NCBI RefSeq assembly: GCF_900573885.1
Contig: NZ_UPSE01000601.1
Coordinates: 292,444 to 356,443, forward strand
Length of the DNA stretch: 64,000 nucleotides
Direction of reading: 5' to 3'
From: Pseudomonas viridiflava
GTDB lineage: Bacteria; Pseudomonadota; Gammaproteobacteria; Pseudomonadales; Pseudomonadaceae
Shown here: piece after piece, positions 25,244-34,167 of the stretch
Position numbering within the stretch: the first letter of the stretch is position 1
Layout of the letters: each line of letters begins with the position of its first letter
The notes under the pieces: generated by a model
What the model was told of the DNA's origin: nothing
Databases searched by the model: none
The model's input: only the letters and a program-made list of their open reading frames with translations
Program-made: the position numbers and the translations under genes

Positions 25244-26851
25244 TTAATGTCTAAAGTGACGCATGCCGGTGAACACCATGGCTATGCCAGCTTCATCGGC
25301 CGCGGCAATCACTTCGTTATCGCGCATCGAACCACCTGGCTGGATAACGGCGGTAATACCGTTTTTCGCCGCGTTATCAATGCCATCCCGGAACGGGAAG
25401 AACGCGTCCGATGCCATCACCGCACCCTGCACTTGCAGGCCGGCGTGTTCTGCTTTGATGGCAGCAATACGGGCGGAGTTGACGCGGCTCATCTGGCCTG
25501 CACCCACGCCGATGGTCTGGCGGTTCTTGGCGTAGATGATGGCGTTGGACTTCACGTACTTGGCCACTTTCCAGGCGAAAATCAGGTCGTGAATTTCCTG
25601 CTCGGTCGGGGCGCGCTGGGTCACCACTTTCAGGTCGTCGGCGGTGATCATGCCGATGTCGCGGCTTTGTACCAGCAGGCCGCCGTTAACGCGTTTGTAG
25701 TCCCAGGCAGCGGCGCGCTCGGCGTCCCACTGGCCGCATGCCAGCAGGCGCACGTTGGCTTTGGCGGCGATCACTTCGCGAGCCTCGGCGCTTACGCTCG
25801 GGGCGATGATCACTTCCACGAACTGACGGTCGACGATGGCTTTGGCGGTCGCTGCGTCCAGTTCACGGTTGAAGGCGATGATGCCGCCGAAGGCCGATTC
25901 GGTGTCGGTGGCGTAGGCCAGTTCGTAGGCCTGGCGGATGCCGCCTTCGCTGTCCAGCGCCACGGCCACGCCGCAAGGGTTGGCGTGTTTGACGATCACG
26001 CAGGCTGGCTTAACGAAGCTTTTGACGCATTCCAGCGCGGCGTCGGTGTCGGCCACGTTGTTGAACGACAGCTCTTTGCCTTGCAGCTGGGTGGCGGTGG
26101 CCACGCTCACTTCGGCTGGTTTGGCTTCCACGTAGAACGCCGCGCTCTGGTGCGGGTTCTCGCCGTAGCGCATTTCCTGGGCCTTGATGAACTGGCTGTT
26201 GAAGGTGCGCGGGAATTCGCTGCGGTCGGAGGTCGACAGGGTTTCAGCGGCCTGGTTAACAGTGCCCATGTAGTTGGCGATCATGCCGTCGTAGGCGGCG
26301 GTGTGCTCGAAGGCTTTGAGCATCAGGTCGAAGCGCTGCGCGTAGGTCAGGCCGCCGGCCTTGAGGTTTTCCAGCACGCTGGCGTAGTCGCTGGCGTTCA
26401 CCACGATGGCCACGTCTTTATGGTTTTTCGCCGCCGAGCGGACCATGGTCGGGCCGCCAATGTCGATGTTCTCGATGGCGGTCGGCAGGTCGCAGCCGGG
26501 TTTGGAAATGGTCGCTTCGAAGGGGTAGAGATTGACCGCTACCAGGTCGATCGGCTTGATGCCGTGCTCGGCCATGATGGCATCGTCGGTGCCGCGACGG
26601 CCCAGAATGCCGCCGTGGATTTTCGGGTGCAGGGTTTTAACCCGGCCATCCATCATTTCCGCGAAGCCGGTGTAGTCAGCGACTTCGACAGCAGCTACGC
26701 CGTTGTCCTTGAGCAGTTTGAAGGTACCCCCGGTGGACAGGATTTCCACGCCCAGGGCGGACAGCTCACGGGCGAACTCGAGGATGCCGGTCTTGTCGGA
26801 AACGCTGATCAAGGCACGGCGAACGGGTAGGCGGGTGGTTTGGTCGGTCAT
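25244..26851 (-). CDS. purH: Bifunctional AICAR transformylase/IMP cyclohydrolase
   Basis: A 535-residue enzyme for the last two steps of IMP synthesis. N-terminal MGS-like IMP cyclohydrolase (RALISVSDKTGILEFAREL, about 10-150; LLSTGGT-type motif ILSTGGTFKLL) and C-terminal transformylase (about 200-535; KHANPCGVA motif with catalytic Lys-His). The start at 26851 (MTDQTTRLP) gives the typical pseudomonad length; an ATG four codons upstream (26863) lacks a ribosome site. It is separated from fis by a terminator. Confidence 0.97.
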   Translation of the reverse strand: MTDQTTRLPVRRALISVSDKTGILEFARELSALGVEILSTGGTFKLLKDNGVAAVEVADYTGFAEMMDGRVKTLHPKIHGGILGRRGTDDAIMAEHGIKPIDLVAVNLYPFEATISKPGCDLPTAIENIDIGGPTMVRSAAKNHKDVAIVVNASDYASVLENLKAGGLTYAQRFDLMLKAFEHTAAYDGMIANYMGTVNQAAETLSTSDRSEFPRTFNSQFIKAQEMRYGENPHQSAAFYVEAKPAEVSVATATQLQGKELSFNNVADTDAALECVKSFVKPACVIVKHANPCGVAVALDSEGGIRQAYELAYATDTESAFGGIIAFNRELDAATAKAIVDRQFVEVIIAPSVSAEAREVIAAKANVRLLACGQWDAERAAAWDYKRVNGGLLVQSRDIGMITADDLKVVTQRAPTEQEIHDLIFAWKVAKYVKSNAIIYAKNRQTIGVGAGQMSRVNSARIAAIKAEHAGLQVQGAVMASDAFFPFRDGIDNAAKNGITAVIQPGGSMRDNEVIAAADEAGIAMVFTGMRHFRH

Positions 26852-26882
26852 CTCGGTTTCCATCTAAAGCGAAGAAATCAGC

Positions 26883-26919
26883 AAAAAAGGGCGGCTGTTT
26901 GATCAGTCCGCCCTTTTTC
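26883..26919 (-). terminator. Terminator after dusB-fis
   Basis: Stem arms AAAAAGGGCGG and CCGCCCTTTTT enclose a 13-base loop between fis and purH. The minus-strand T-run would end the dusB-fis transcript; the A-run on the other side makes it potentially bidirectional. Confidence 0.88.
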
Positions 26920-26933
26920 GTATGAATGCATGC

Positions 26934-27254
26934 TTACAGCAGGTCGTATTGCTTGAGCTTTTTGCGCAAGGTTCCGCGGTTCAGGCCGAGCAATTCGGAA
27001 GCCTTGGTCTGGTTGCCCTTGACGTAATTCATCACGGTTTCCAGCAGCGGTGCTTCGACTTCGGAAAGCACCAGGTTGTAGACATCACACACATCTTGCC
27101 CGTCGAGGTGGGCGAAGTAGTTGTGCAGCGCCTTTTCCACATTGCCGCGCAAGGTCTGGCCTTCGTCGCTGGGTGTGTTGAGGTGCTGTTTCAAATTGAC
27201 GTTATCGGTCACGGGTGCAATTCCACTCACTAAAGTCTCAGTCATCATCGTCAT
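26934..27254 (-). CDS. fis: DNA-binding protein Fis
   Basis: A 106-residue nucleoid protein. The C-terminal helix-turn-helix GNQTKASELLGLNRGTLRKKLKQYDLL is essentially invariant for Fis. The ATG at 27254 overlaps the dusB stop as ATGA and has GAGG seven bases upstream; two further ATGs follow at 27248 and 27245. The dusB-fis operon is the standard gamma-proteobacterial arrangement, with Fis synthesis tied to growth phase through the dusB promoter. Confidence 0.97.
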   Translation of the reverse strand: MTMMTETLVSGIAPVTDNVNLKQHLNTPSDEGQTLRGNVEKALHNYFAHLDGQDVCDVYNLVLSEVEAPLLETVMNYVKGNQTKASELLGLNRGTLRKKLKQYDLL

Positions 27255-28249
27255 GCGGCCACCTCTTCTCCATCGTTGTGACGTTCGGCGAAGAACTGCC
27301 GAACGCTGGCGCATTGCACGTCCGTGTTTTCCAGACGATTGAATTGGGCGCGAAACTCCCTGGCGCCCGGCAGGGTGGAGAGGTACCAGCCAACGTGCTT
27401 GCGCGCGATTCGCGGGCCCATCACGTCACCGTAGAAACTGTGCAGTTCGGCCAGATGCTCTAGCAGAATGCGTTCCACCTCATACAACGTTGGCGCCGGC
27501 AGATGAGTGCCGGTGCGCAGGTAATGCTCGATCTCGCGAAAGATCCACGGCCGGCCCTGAGCAGCACGACCAATCAACAAACCATCGGCGCCGGTGCTGT
27601 CGAGCACCTCACGGGCCTTTTCTGGCGAGGTGATATCGCCATTGGCGAACACCGGAATCGAGACCGCCTGTTTGATCGCGGCAATGGTCTCGTACTCGGC
27701 GTCACCGGTGTACAGATCGGCACGGGTGCGACCATGAACGGCGAGGGCGGTAATGCCGGATGCTTCGGCAATGCGCGCAACCGTGATGCCGTTTTTGTTG
27801 TCGCGGTCCCAACCGGTGCGAATTTTCAGAGTTACCGGCACGTCTACCGCGGCAACCACTGCCTGCAAAATCGCACTCACCAACGCTTCGTCTTTTAGCA
27901 GCGCAGACCCCGCTGCCTTGTTGCACACCTTCTTGGCCGGGCAACCCATATTGATATCGATAATCTGCGCGCCCAGCTCCACGTTCGCCCGTGCGGCATC
28001 AGCCAGCATCTGCGGGTCGCCACCGGCGATCTGCACCGAGCGCGGCTCGGGATCGTCGGCATGGATCAGGCGCAAACTGGATTTGCGCGTGTTCCACAGG
28101 CTCATGTCGCTGGTGACCATCTCCGATACCACCATGCCGGCTCCGAGGCGCCGGCACAGCTGGCGAAACGGGCGATCAGTGACCCCCGCCATCGGGGCGA
28201 GAATCAACTGATTAGGCAATGTGTATGGGCCGATGCGTACCGCCGACAT
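27251..28249 (-). CDS. dusB: tRNA-dihydrouridine synthase B
   Basis: A 332-residue FMN enzyme reducing uridine in tRNA. Motifs: LAPMAGVTDRPFRQLCRRLG (about 17-36), DINMGCPAKKVCNKAAGSALL with the active-site cysteine (about 98-118), LKIRTGWD, VHGRTRADLYTGDAEY, and FANGDITSPEKA. First gene of the dusB-fis operon. GGGA stands before the ATG. Confidence 0.97.
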   Translation of the reverse strand: MSAVRIGPYTLPNQLILAPMAGVTDRPFRQLCRRLGAGMVVSEMVTSDMSLWNTRKSSLRLIHADDPEPRSVQIAGGDPQMLADAARANVELGAQIIDINMGCPAKKVCNKAAGSALLKDEALVSAILQAVVAAVDVPVTLKIRTGWDRDNKNGITVARIAEASGITALAVHGRTRADLYTGDAEYETIAAIKQAVSIPVFANGDITSPEKAREVLDSTGADGLLIGRAAQGRPWIFREIEHYLRTGTHLPAPTLYEVERILLEHLAELHSFYGDVMGPRIARKHVGWYLSTLPGAREFRAQFNRLENTDVQCASVRQFFAERHNDGEEVAA

Positions 28250-28416
28250 GGGGCTTCCCTGCTGAGAAAGGCGGATCTGAGACTACGAAAAAGGGTGGGC
28301 ATGATACCCGCTCTCGATGACTGGATAAAGGCTGTTCTGGATAAATTATGAACAGTTTTGGCCGGTCAAAAAGTCGCGGGGTGAACGCCAAAATGGCAAA
28401 AATGTCGTGTGGAAAA

Positions 28417-29781
28417 CTACTCGGGTGAGTGAAAACTCAAGCTGTAGTTCACGGCCTTATTGCCCGGATCGAGGATATCCAGAGAGATGTGAATCGGCGT
28501 CTGCGGTGGCATTTCGGCCTGCCCTGCCAACTCGCCCGCGAGGTACTCGCTGGGTTTGAAGCGACGACTGGCAAGTAGTTGACCGTTGAGGTCAGCGAAG
28601 CGAATTTCCAGCAATGGGAACGGCTGAGCGAAGGTGGCGCGGTTGTAGATAATCGCGTCCACCACCAGCGCGCCATTGAAGTCCGGATGGCTGCGCACCA
28701 CCAGGTTGCTGCTCTTGATCAGGCTGATTTCAACCTTCGATGGCAGCTCGCAGCCAATATTCGGACACAGGGTCTCGAACCATGGCCGGTACTGGTCCTG
28801 GCGGGCCAGTTCGTTGAAGTGATAGGCCACGTATTGCGTCGCCAGGGCGGCGGCGCCGATCAGGTTCAACAAGCCCCAACCGATCCAGCGACCCCAGGGT
28901 TTGCGCTGTTCTTGCCAGTCCAGTTGCAGCGGATCTTCGGAGAGGTGGAACAGGCTGTCGTCGCGCAGCGCCGGCTCGGCTCGGTGCGGTTTGTTGAGGT
29001 TTTTAACTGCGGAAAAGTTGTCCGGCTCAGGCTCGTGTTCGCGGTCTTCGTCGTCATCGACGGCGCGGTCCTGATCGCGGTCGGCGCTGAGGCTGAACGC
29101 GGGATCAAGATCATCGTCTTCATCCTCGATACGCCCGCTGCCCAGCGCCGGCTCGTCGTCGATTGGCTCGGGTGCCACCACGGGGGCAGCAGGCGCTGCC
29201 GGCTTGGCGCGGAATACCGGCGGCGGTGGCGCCAGGCTTGGTGCGGGCGGCTCGATGCCATCGCTGGCCGGGCGCGGTGCGGTTTCCTTGCGCAGCAGGG
29301 CTTCGGCCCAGCCTTCATCGTGCTGGTCGTCGATGCGATCCGGCGCTTTGAGAAAATCGTCTTTCGGCTTGTTAGCGGCAGCCGGTGCCAGCGACAGAAA
29401 CTCCTGGGACAGCTGGAATTCCTGCTGCTCCAGCTTGGCCAGTTCCTCGTCGAGGCTGTCCAGGTCGAGGTCGTCGTGTATCCACAACGTTTCGCTGGTG
29501 GCCTTGCCTGCGGTTGGAATTGCAGCCGCAGCCGGCGTGGGCGGAGCGGGCGCCGGAGCGGGCACCGCTACTGCTGGAACCGCCGGTTTAACCGGTGGAG
29601 CGGCAACAGGCACGGGCGCTTTTGGCTGTAGCGGGTTGTCGTCGAGAATCTGCTGCGCGGCATTGAACACATGCAAACACGCCCCGCAACGCACAGCGCC
29701 ATGCGCGGCACCCAGCTGCGTGCTGCTTACGCGGAAGCTGGTGCGGCAATGTGGGCATTGGGTGACGAAGCTGGCGGTCAT
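28417..29781 (-). CDS. DUF3426 / MJ0042-type zinc-ribbon membrane protein
   Basis: The 454-residue protein opens with a zinc finger (QCPHCRTSFRVSSTQLGAAHGAVRCGACLHVFNA; four Cys, about residues 7-43). There follows a long acidic, Pro/Ala-rich region (about 55-285), one transmembrane helix (RWIGWGLLNLIGAAALATQYVAYHF, about 305-330) and a C-terminal DUF3426 domain (about 340-454). The start at 29781 is chosen over 29808 because it puts the finger at the N-terminus. It sits next to prmA, as in P. aeruginosa. Function unknown; cytoplasmic finger plus external domain suggests a sensor or assembly factor. Confidence 0.85.
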   Translation of the reverse strand: MTASFVTQCPHCRTSFRVSSTQLGAAHGAVRCGACLHVFNAAQQILDDNPLQPKAPVPVAAPPVKPAVPAVAVPAPAPAPPTPAAAAIPTAGKATSETLWIHDDLDLDSLDEELAKLEQQEFQLSQEFLSLAPAAANKPKDDFLKAPDRIDDQHDEGWAEALLRKETAPRPASDGIEPPAPSLAPPPPVFRAKPAAPAAPVVAPEPIDDEPALGSGRIEDEDDDLDPAFSLSADRDQDRAVDDDEDREHEPEPDNFSAVKNLNKPHRAEPALRDDSLFHLSEDPLQLDWQEQRKPWGRWIGWGLLNLIGAAALATQYVAYHFNELARQDQYRPWFETLCPNIGCELPSKVEISLIKSSNLVVRSHPDFNGALVVDAIIYNRATFAQPFPLLEIRFADLNGQLLASRRFKPSEYLAGELAGQAEMPPQTPIHISLDILDPGNKAVNYSLSFHSPE

Positions 29782-29849
29782 GCAGTATTCCGGGGGTGCG
29801 CAAAACAAAACGGGGGCTAGTTTAACTCAAGGTTCGCAGCAGGCGAGCC

Positions 29850-30728
29850 TCAGCGGCGGCGGCCACTGATGCGCACCCAACCGTCTTTCTCGGCAGTGGG
29901 GTCGAGCTCGAACGCATCGGCGTAGGCGGCGCGAACTTCTTCCGCCTGTTCAGCCAGAATGCCCGACAGCGCCAGACGGCCACCTGGCTGCACCAGCGCG
30001 GTGATCTGCCCCGCGAGTTGGACCAGTGGACCGGCCAGAATGTTCGCCACCACCACTTCGGCGGGTTGCTGCGGCAAGTCTTCCGGCAAGTACAGCGGGA
30101 ACAGCGCAGGATCAATGCCGTTGCGGCCAGCGTTGTCGCGCGAGGCCTCAAGTGCTTGCGGGTCGATATCGGTGCCTACCGCGTGTTTGGCGCCCAGCAG
30201 TAGGGCGGCGATGGCGAGAATGCCCGAGCCGCAGCCGAAATCCAGTACTTCAACGCCTTGCATGTCCTGGCCGTCCAGCCATTCCAGGCACAGCGCGGTG
30301 GTCGGGTGCGTGCCGGTGCCAAAGGCCAGGCCCGGATCGAGCAGCAAGTTGACGGCGTCCGGTTCCGGCGCGGCGTGCCAGCTCGGCACAATCCACAGGC
30401 GCTGACCGAAACGCATGGGCTGGAAGTTGTCCATCCAGCTGCGTTCCCAATCCTGGTCTTCGATGCGCTCGACCTGATGGTCCGGCAGCGTGCCGCCAGT
30501 GAGCAAGGTCAGGTGCGCCAACAGATTGGCTTCATCAACGTCCGCTTCGAACAGCGCCAGCAAATGCGTGCGAGACCACAGCGGCGTGGTGCCCAGGTCC
30601 GGCTCGTAAATCGGCTGGTCTTCGGCGTCCATAAAGGTCACCGAAACGGCGCCTACCGAGAGCAGCGCGTCTTCATAGGTTTCTGCCTGTTCCGGGCTAA
30701 TGGCGAGACGGACTTGTAACCACGGCAT
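29850..30728 (-). CDS. prmA: Ribosomal protein L11 methyltransferase
   Basis: A 292-residue SAM-dependent methyltransferase. N-terminal L11-recognition domain (about 1-90), SAM motif I VLDFGCGSGILAIAALLLGA (about 160-180), and the NPPY-like post motif NILAGPL (about 228). It trimethylates L11. Same strand and order as the DUF3426 gene and acc genes. Confidence 0.96.
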   Translation of the reverse strand: MPWLQVRLAISPEQAETYEDALLSVGAVSVTFMDAEDQPIYEPDLGTTPLWSRTHLLALFEADVDEANLLAHLTLLTGGTLPDHQVERIEDQDWERSWMDNFQPMRFGQRLWIVPSWHAAPEPDAVNLLLDPGLAFGTGTHPTTALCLEWLDGQDMQGVEVLDFGCGSGILAIAALLLGAKHAVGTDIDPQALEASRDNAGRNGIDPALFPLYLPEDLPQQPAEVVVANILAGPLVQLAGQITALVQPGGRLALSGILAEQAEEVRAAYADAFELDPTAEKDGWVRISGRRR

Positions 30729-30779
30729 AACAACAACCTCGAAGCGAAACGGAGAAGACGGCTGCAGACAACAGCGCGT

Positions 30780-31640
30780 TTAACAGGGCGGCAAGCTTAC
30801 TTGAGGTGCCGACGCCGCACCAGCCGGGCTGTGCGTGCGGTTCAGGCCACGGTAGCCCAGGTGACAGGCGCCGCCCGCGAGCAGTGCCGGCAACAGCAGA
30901 TTGAGCACCGGCACCAGGGCGATCAGAAAAATCAGCAAACCGTAAGCCAGAATGGCGCCGCGACGCTCGGCCAGCGCGCCGAGTTGTTCGTTCGACGTCG
31001 CCAGACTGGAAAACGCCGCCGGAATCAGAAAGCGCACGTTCAGGTACGCCAGCAGCAGCACCAGCAGCACGCCGTTGACCAAGGGAATCAGCAAGCACAC
31101 CAGCGTGCCCAGCGTGATGCCGAGCCACGGCCCGAGCACATAGCGCACACCGTGCAGCAGATTGCTGTCGCGCTCGGCGCGCTGTTGCAGTTCCGGGTAA
31201 TGGCGAATGCACCGCGCGCGAACGGCGCCCATCAGCACCCAGCGCAGGGCCAGGCGAATGCTGGCGACGATGGCGACGGTATAAACCAGCACAAACAGGA
31301 TCAGCGCCAGCGCCGCCACGTACATCACCAGCATCGCCAACGGCCCGGCCATGCCGCCCATGCTGGCCACGCTGCCACCACCGCCGCCACTCAGACTTGG
31401 CAGAAAGCCCAGCGCAACGCCGCCATAAATAATGAACAGCGACAGCGCGCCACACGCGACGCCGATCTGCTCGTAGTACTCGAAAAACACCCACGTCCAC
31501 AGCCCGAACGCCAACGCGCAAAGGCCCGCTGAACGCAACAGAATGCCGGGGCGCAGGCTGTCACGGAAGGCCAGTCCCAGGCATTTGAACGCTTCGGCAA
31601 AGGCGGCGAGGGTGTTGTCGGCAGCGGCTTTGAGGCCCAT
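30780..31640 (-). CDS. EI24-domain (CysZ-like) integral membrane protein
   Basis: A 286-residue protein with about six hydrophobic helices and a Gly-rich loop (SLSGGGGGSVASMGGMAGP, about 100-118). The NVRFLIPAAFSSLATSNEQLGALAERRGAILAYGLL stretch and overall layout fit the EI24/CysZ superfamily, some of which move sulfate. The gene stands between prmA and accC, where P. aeruginosa also has an uncharacterised gene. AAGGA lies eight bases before the ATG. Substrate unknown. Confidence 0.8.
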   Translation of the reverse strand: MGLKAAADNTLAAFAEAFKCLGLAFRDSLRPGILLRSAGLCALAFGLWTWVFFEYYEQIGVACGALSLFIIYGGVALGFLPSLSGGGGGSVASMGGMAGPLAMLVMYVAALALILFVLVYTVAIVASIRLALRWVLMGAVRARCIRHYPELQQRAERDSNLLHGVRYVLGPWLGITLGTLVCLLIPLVNGVLLVLLLAYLNVRFLIPAAFSSLATSNEQLGALAERRGAILAYGLLIFLIALVPVLNLLLPALLAGGACHLGYRGLNRTHSPAGAASAPQVSLPPC

Positions 31641-31660
31641 TAATCATGTCCTTATGAAAC

Positions 31661-31691
31661 GAGAAAAGGCCGCGGGAAGCGGCCTTTCTCT
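31661..31691 (-). terminator. Terminator after accBC
   Basis: Arms AAAGGCCGC and GCGGCCTTT with a five-base loop lie 61 bp beyond the accC stop, followed on the minus strand by TTTTCTCGTTT. The stem stops only about 20 bp before the start of the EI24 gene, so that gene must depend on read-through or a promoter inside the hairpin region. Confidence 0.85.
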
Positions 31692-31751
31692 AGAGATGAA
31701 TCGGATTACCAATCGCCGGTTTAAAGGCCGACGACCCTTAAGCCGACGCGA

Positions 31752-33095
31752 TCAATGGATGCCGAGTTTCTTCTCAAGGTAGTGAATGTTCACGCCACCT
31801 TTGCAGAAACCCTTATCCCGCACCAAATCACGGTGCAGCGGGATATTGGTCTTGATTCCGTCCACCACGATTTCGTCCAGCGCATTGCGCATGCGCGCCA
31901 TGGCTTCGTCACGGGTTGCCCCGTAAGTGATCAGCTTGCCGATCAACGAGTCATAGTTCGGCGGAACGCTGTAGCCGCTGTACAGGTGCGAATCCACGCG
32001 CACGCCATTGCCGCCAGGGGCATGGAAGTGCTTGACCTTGCCGGGGCTCGGCATAAAGGTCGACGGGTCTTCGGCGTTGATACGGCATTCCAGGGCGTGC
32101 CCGCGAATGACCACATCTTCCTGCTTGATCGTCAGCTTGTTGCCAGCGGCGATGCTGAGCATCTCCTTGACGATGTCGATGCCGGTGACCATTTCCGATA
32201 CCGGATGCTCCACCTGAACGCGGGTGTTCATCTCGATAAAGTAGAAGCGGCCGTTTTCGTACAGGAACTCAAAGGTGCCGGCGCCGCGGTAGCCAATGTC
32301 GATACAGGCTTTAACGCAACGGGCGAACACTTCCTGGCGAGCGGTTTCGTCGATGCCCGGAGCCGGCGCTTCTTCCAACACCTTCTGGTGGCGGCGCTGC
32401 AGCGAGCAGTCGCGGTCACCCAGGTGAATGGCGTTGCCCTGACCGTCGGACAGCACCTGCACTTCCACGTGACGTGGATTGGTGAGGAACTTCTCCAGGT
32501 AGACCATCGGGTTGCCGAACGCAGCACCGGCTTCGGTGCGGGTCAGCTTGGCCGATTTGATCAGGTCGTCTTCGTCGTGAACCACGCGCATGCCGCGACC
32601 ACCACCACCGCCAGCGGCTTTGATGATCACCGGATAGCCAACTTCACGGCCGATGCGCAGCGCGGTTTCTTCGTCTTCCGGCAGCGGACCATCGGAACCC
32701 GGAACAGTCGGCACGCCCGCTTCGATCATGGCGTGCTTGGCCGATACCTTGTCGCCCATCAGGCGAATGGTTTCAGCTTTCGGGCCGATGAAGGCAAAAC
32801 CGGATTTCTCGACCTGCTCGGCAAAATCGGCGTTTTCCGCGAGGAAGCCGTAGCCAGGGTGAATGGCGGTAGCGCCGGTCACTTCGGCAGCGGCGATGAT
32901 CGCCGGAATATGCAGGTAGGATTTGTTAGCGGGGCCAGGACCGATGCACACCGTCTCGTCTGCCAGGCCCAGGTGCATCAATTCACGGTCGGCGGTGGAA
33001 TACACCGCGACGGTCTTGATACCCAGTTCCTTGCAAGCGCGCAGGATGCGCAAGGCAATTTCGCCGCGGTTGGCGATCAGCACTTTTTCCAACAT
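31752..33095 (-). CDS. accC: Acetyl-CoA carboxylase biotin carboxylase subunit
   Basis: A 447-residue ATP-grasp enzyme that carboxylates biotin on AccB, the first committed step of fatty acid synthesis. Motifs: MLEKVLIANRGEIALRI start, the glycine-rich ATP loop KAAGGGGGRGMRVV (about 159-172), and EMNTRVQVEHPVSEMVTG (about 288-305). The start at 33095 has GGAG upstream; an in-frame ATG at 33116 would add seven unlikely residues. 17 bp follow accB. Confidence 0.97.
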   Translation of the reverse strand: MLEKVLIANRGEIALRILRACKELGIKTVAVYSTADRELMHLGLADETVCIGPGPANKSYLHIPAIIAAAEVTGATAIHPGYGFLAENADFAEQVEKSGFAFIGPKAETIRLMGDKVSAKHAMIEAGVPTVPGSDGPLPEDEETALRIGREVGYPVIIKAAGGGGGRGMRVVHDEDDLIKSAKLTRTEAGAAFGNPMVYLEKFLTNPRHVEVQVLSDGQGNAIHLGDRDCSLQRRHQKVLEEAPAPGIDETARQEVFARCVKACIDIGYRGAGTFEFLYENGRFYFIEMNTRVQVEHPVSEMVTGIDIVKEMLSIAAGNKLTIKQEDVVIRGHALECRINAEDPSTFMPSPGKVKHFHAPGGNGVRVDSHLYSGYSVPPNYDSLIGKLITYGATRDEAMARMRNALDEIVVDGIKTNIPLHRDLVRDKGFCKGGVNIHYLEKKLGIH

Positions 33096-33112
33096 CGCAG
33101 GCTCTCCGCGGT

Positions 33113-33571
33113 TCAAACGATGGTGAACAGCGGTTGGTCGTACTCAACCGGCTGGCCGTTTTCCACCAAAATGGATTCGATGACGCCGCTGGTTTCAGCT
33201 TCGATGTGGTTCATCATTTTCATGGCTTCAACGATGCACAGAATGTCGCCTTTCTTCACGCTCTGGCCCACTTCAACGAAGGCTGGCGAGGTTGGCGCCG
33301 GGGTGCGGTAGAAGGTGCCGACCATGGGCGAGCGAACCACGTTGCCATTGAGCTTGGCGGCAACCGGCGCAGCATCGGCCAACGGAGCGACAGGCGCGAC
33401 GGGTGCGGCAGCAGGAGCAGGGGCGGCGAACATTTGCGGGGCAGGGGCGTATTGCGGCTGTTTGCCATGACGGCTGATGCGTACGGACTCTTCGCCCTCA
33501 CGAATCTCCAGCTCATCGATGCCGGATTCTTCCAGCAGCTCGATCAATTTCTTAACTTTACGAATATCCAT
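33113..33571 (-). CDS. accB: Biotin carboxyl carrier protein
   Basis: A 152-residue carrier. N-terminal MDIRKVKKLIELLEESGIDE, a Pro/Ala-rich flexible linker (about 38-70), and the biotinyl domain with the biotinylation site EAMKMM (Lys118). GGGAG precedes the chosen ATG at 33571. It forms an accBC operon downstream of aroQ. Confidence 0.97.
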   Translation of the reverse strand: MDIRKVKKLIELLEESGIDELEIREGEESVRISRHGKQPQYAPAPQMFAAPAPAAAPVAPVAPLADAAPVAAKLNGNVVRSPMVGTFYRTPAPTSPAFVEVGQSVKKGDILCIVEAMKMMNHIEAETSGVIESILVENGQPVEYDQPLFTIV

Positions 33572-33595
33572 AAAAAGCAACTCCCAAGGAAAAGG

Positions 33596-34039
33596 TCAGG
33601 GGCGTTCAAGTTGTTCCAGGGCAGCCTCCAGGGCCAGCCGGTAACCGCTGGCGCCAAGGCCGCAGATCACACCTACAGCAACATCCGAAAAGTAGGAGTG
33701 ATGGCGGAAAGGTTCGCGCTTGTGCACGTTTGACAGGTGCACTTCGATGAATGGGATGCTCACCGCTAGCAACGCGTCACGTAATGCGACACTTGTGTGC
33801 GTAAAAGCTGCGGGATTGATAAGAATGAAGTCCACCGCTTCGTTGCGAGCCGCGTGAATACGCTCAATCAGCTCGTACTCGGCATTGCTCTGCAAATACA
33901 TGAGGTGGTGACCGGCGTCGCGGGCGCGGCGCTCGAGGTCGAGGTTGATCTGTTCCAGCGTGGTGGCGCCGTAGACGCCTGGTTCGCGCGTGCCCAACAA
34001 ATTCAGATTGGGGCCATGCAGCACCAGCAAGGTGGCCAT
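33596..34039 (-). CDS. aroQ: Type II 3-dehydroquinate dehydratase
   Basis: A 147-residue shikimate-pathway enzyme. Type II motifs: LVLHGPNLNLLGTREPGVYG (with the Tyr/Arg loop), INPAAFTHTSVALRDAL and EVHLSNVHKREPFRHHSY. AAGGA stands before the ATG. aroQ-accB-accC is a widely conserved order. Confidence 0.97.
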   Translation of the reverse strand: MATLLVLHGPNLNLLGTREPGVYGATTLEQINLDLERRARDAGHHLMYLQSNAEYELIERIHAARNEAVDFILINPAAFTHTSVALRDALLAVSIPFIEVHLSNVHKREPFRHHSYFSDVAVGVICGLGASGYRLALEAALEQLERP

Positions 34040-34167
34040 GTGGAGTTTTCCTTATTGTTTTGCCATTCAACGCTGCGCCGGACTATGCCGCAGGCGGATT
34101 GGGCATGTCCAGTTCTACGCAGTACCAAGCACGATAGCAGCAGATTGCTGCAAATATATGCAGCTCG

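Noticed and set aside
25142..26830. 562-codon open frame opposite purH
   Set aside because: Antisense shadow with no motif; purH is complete on the minus strand.
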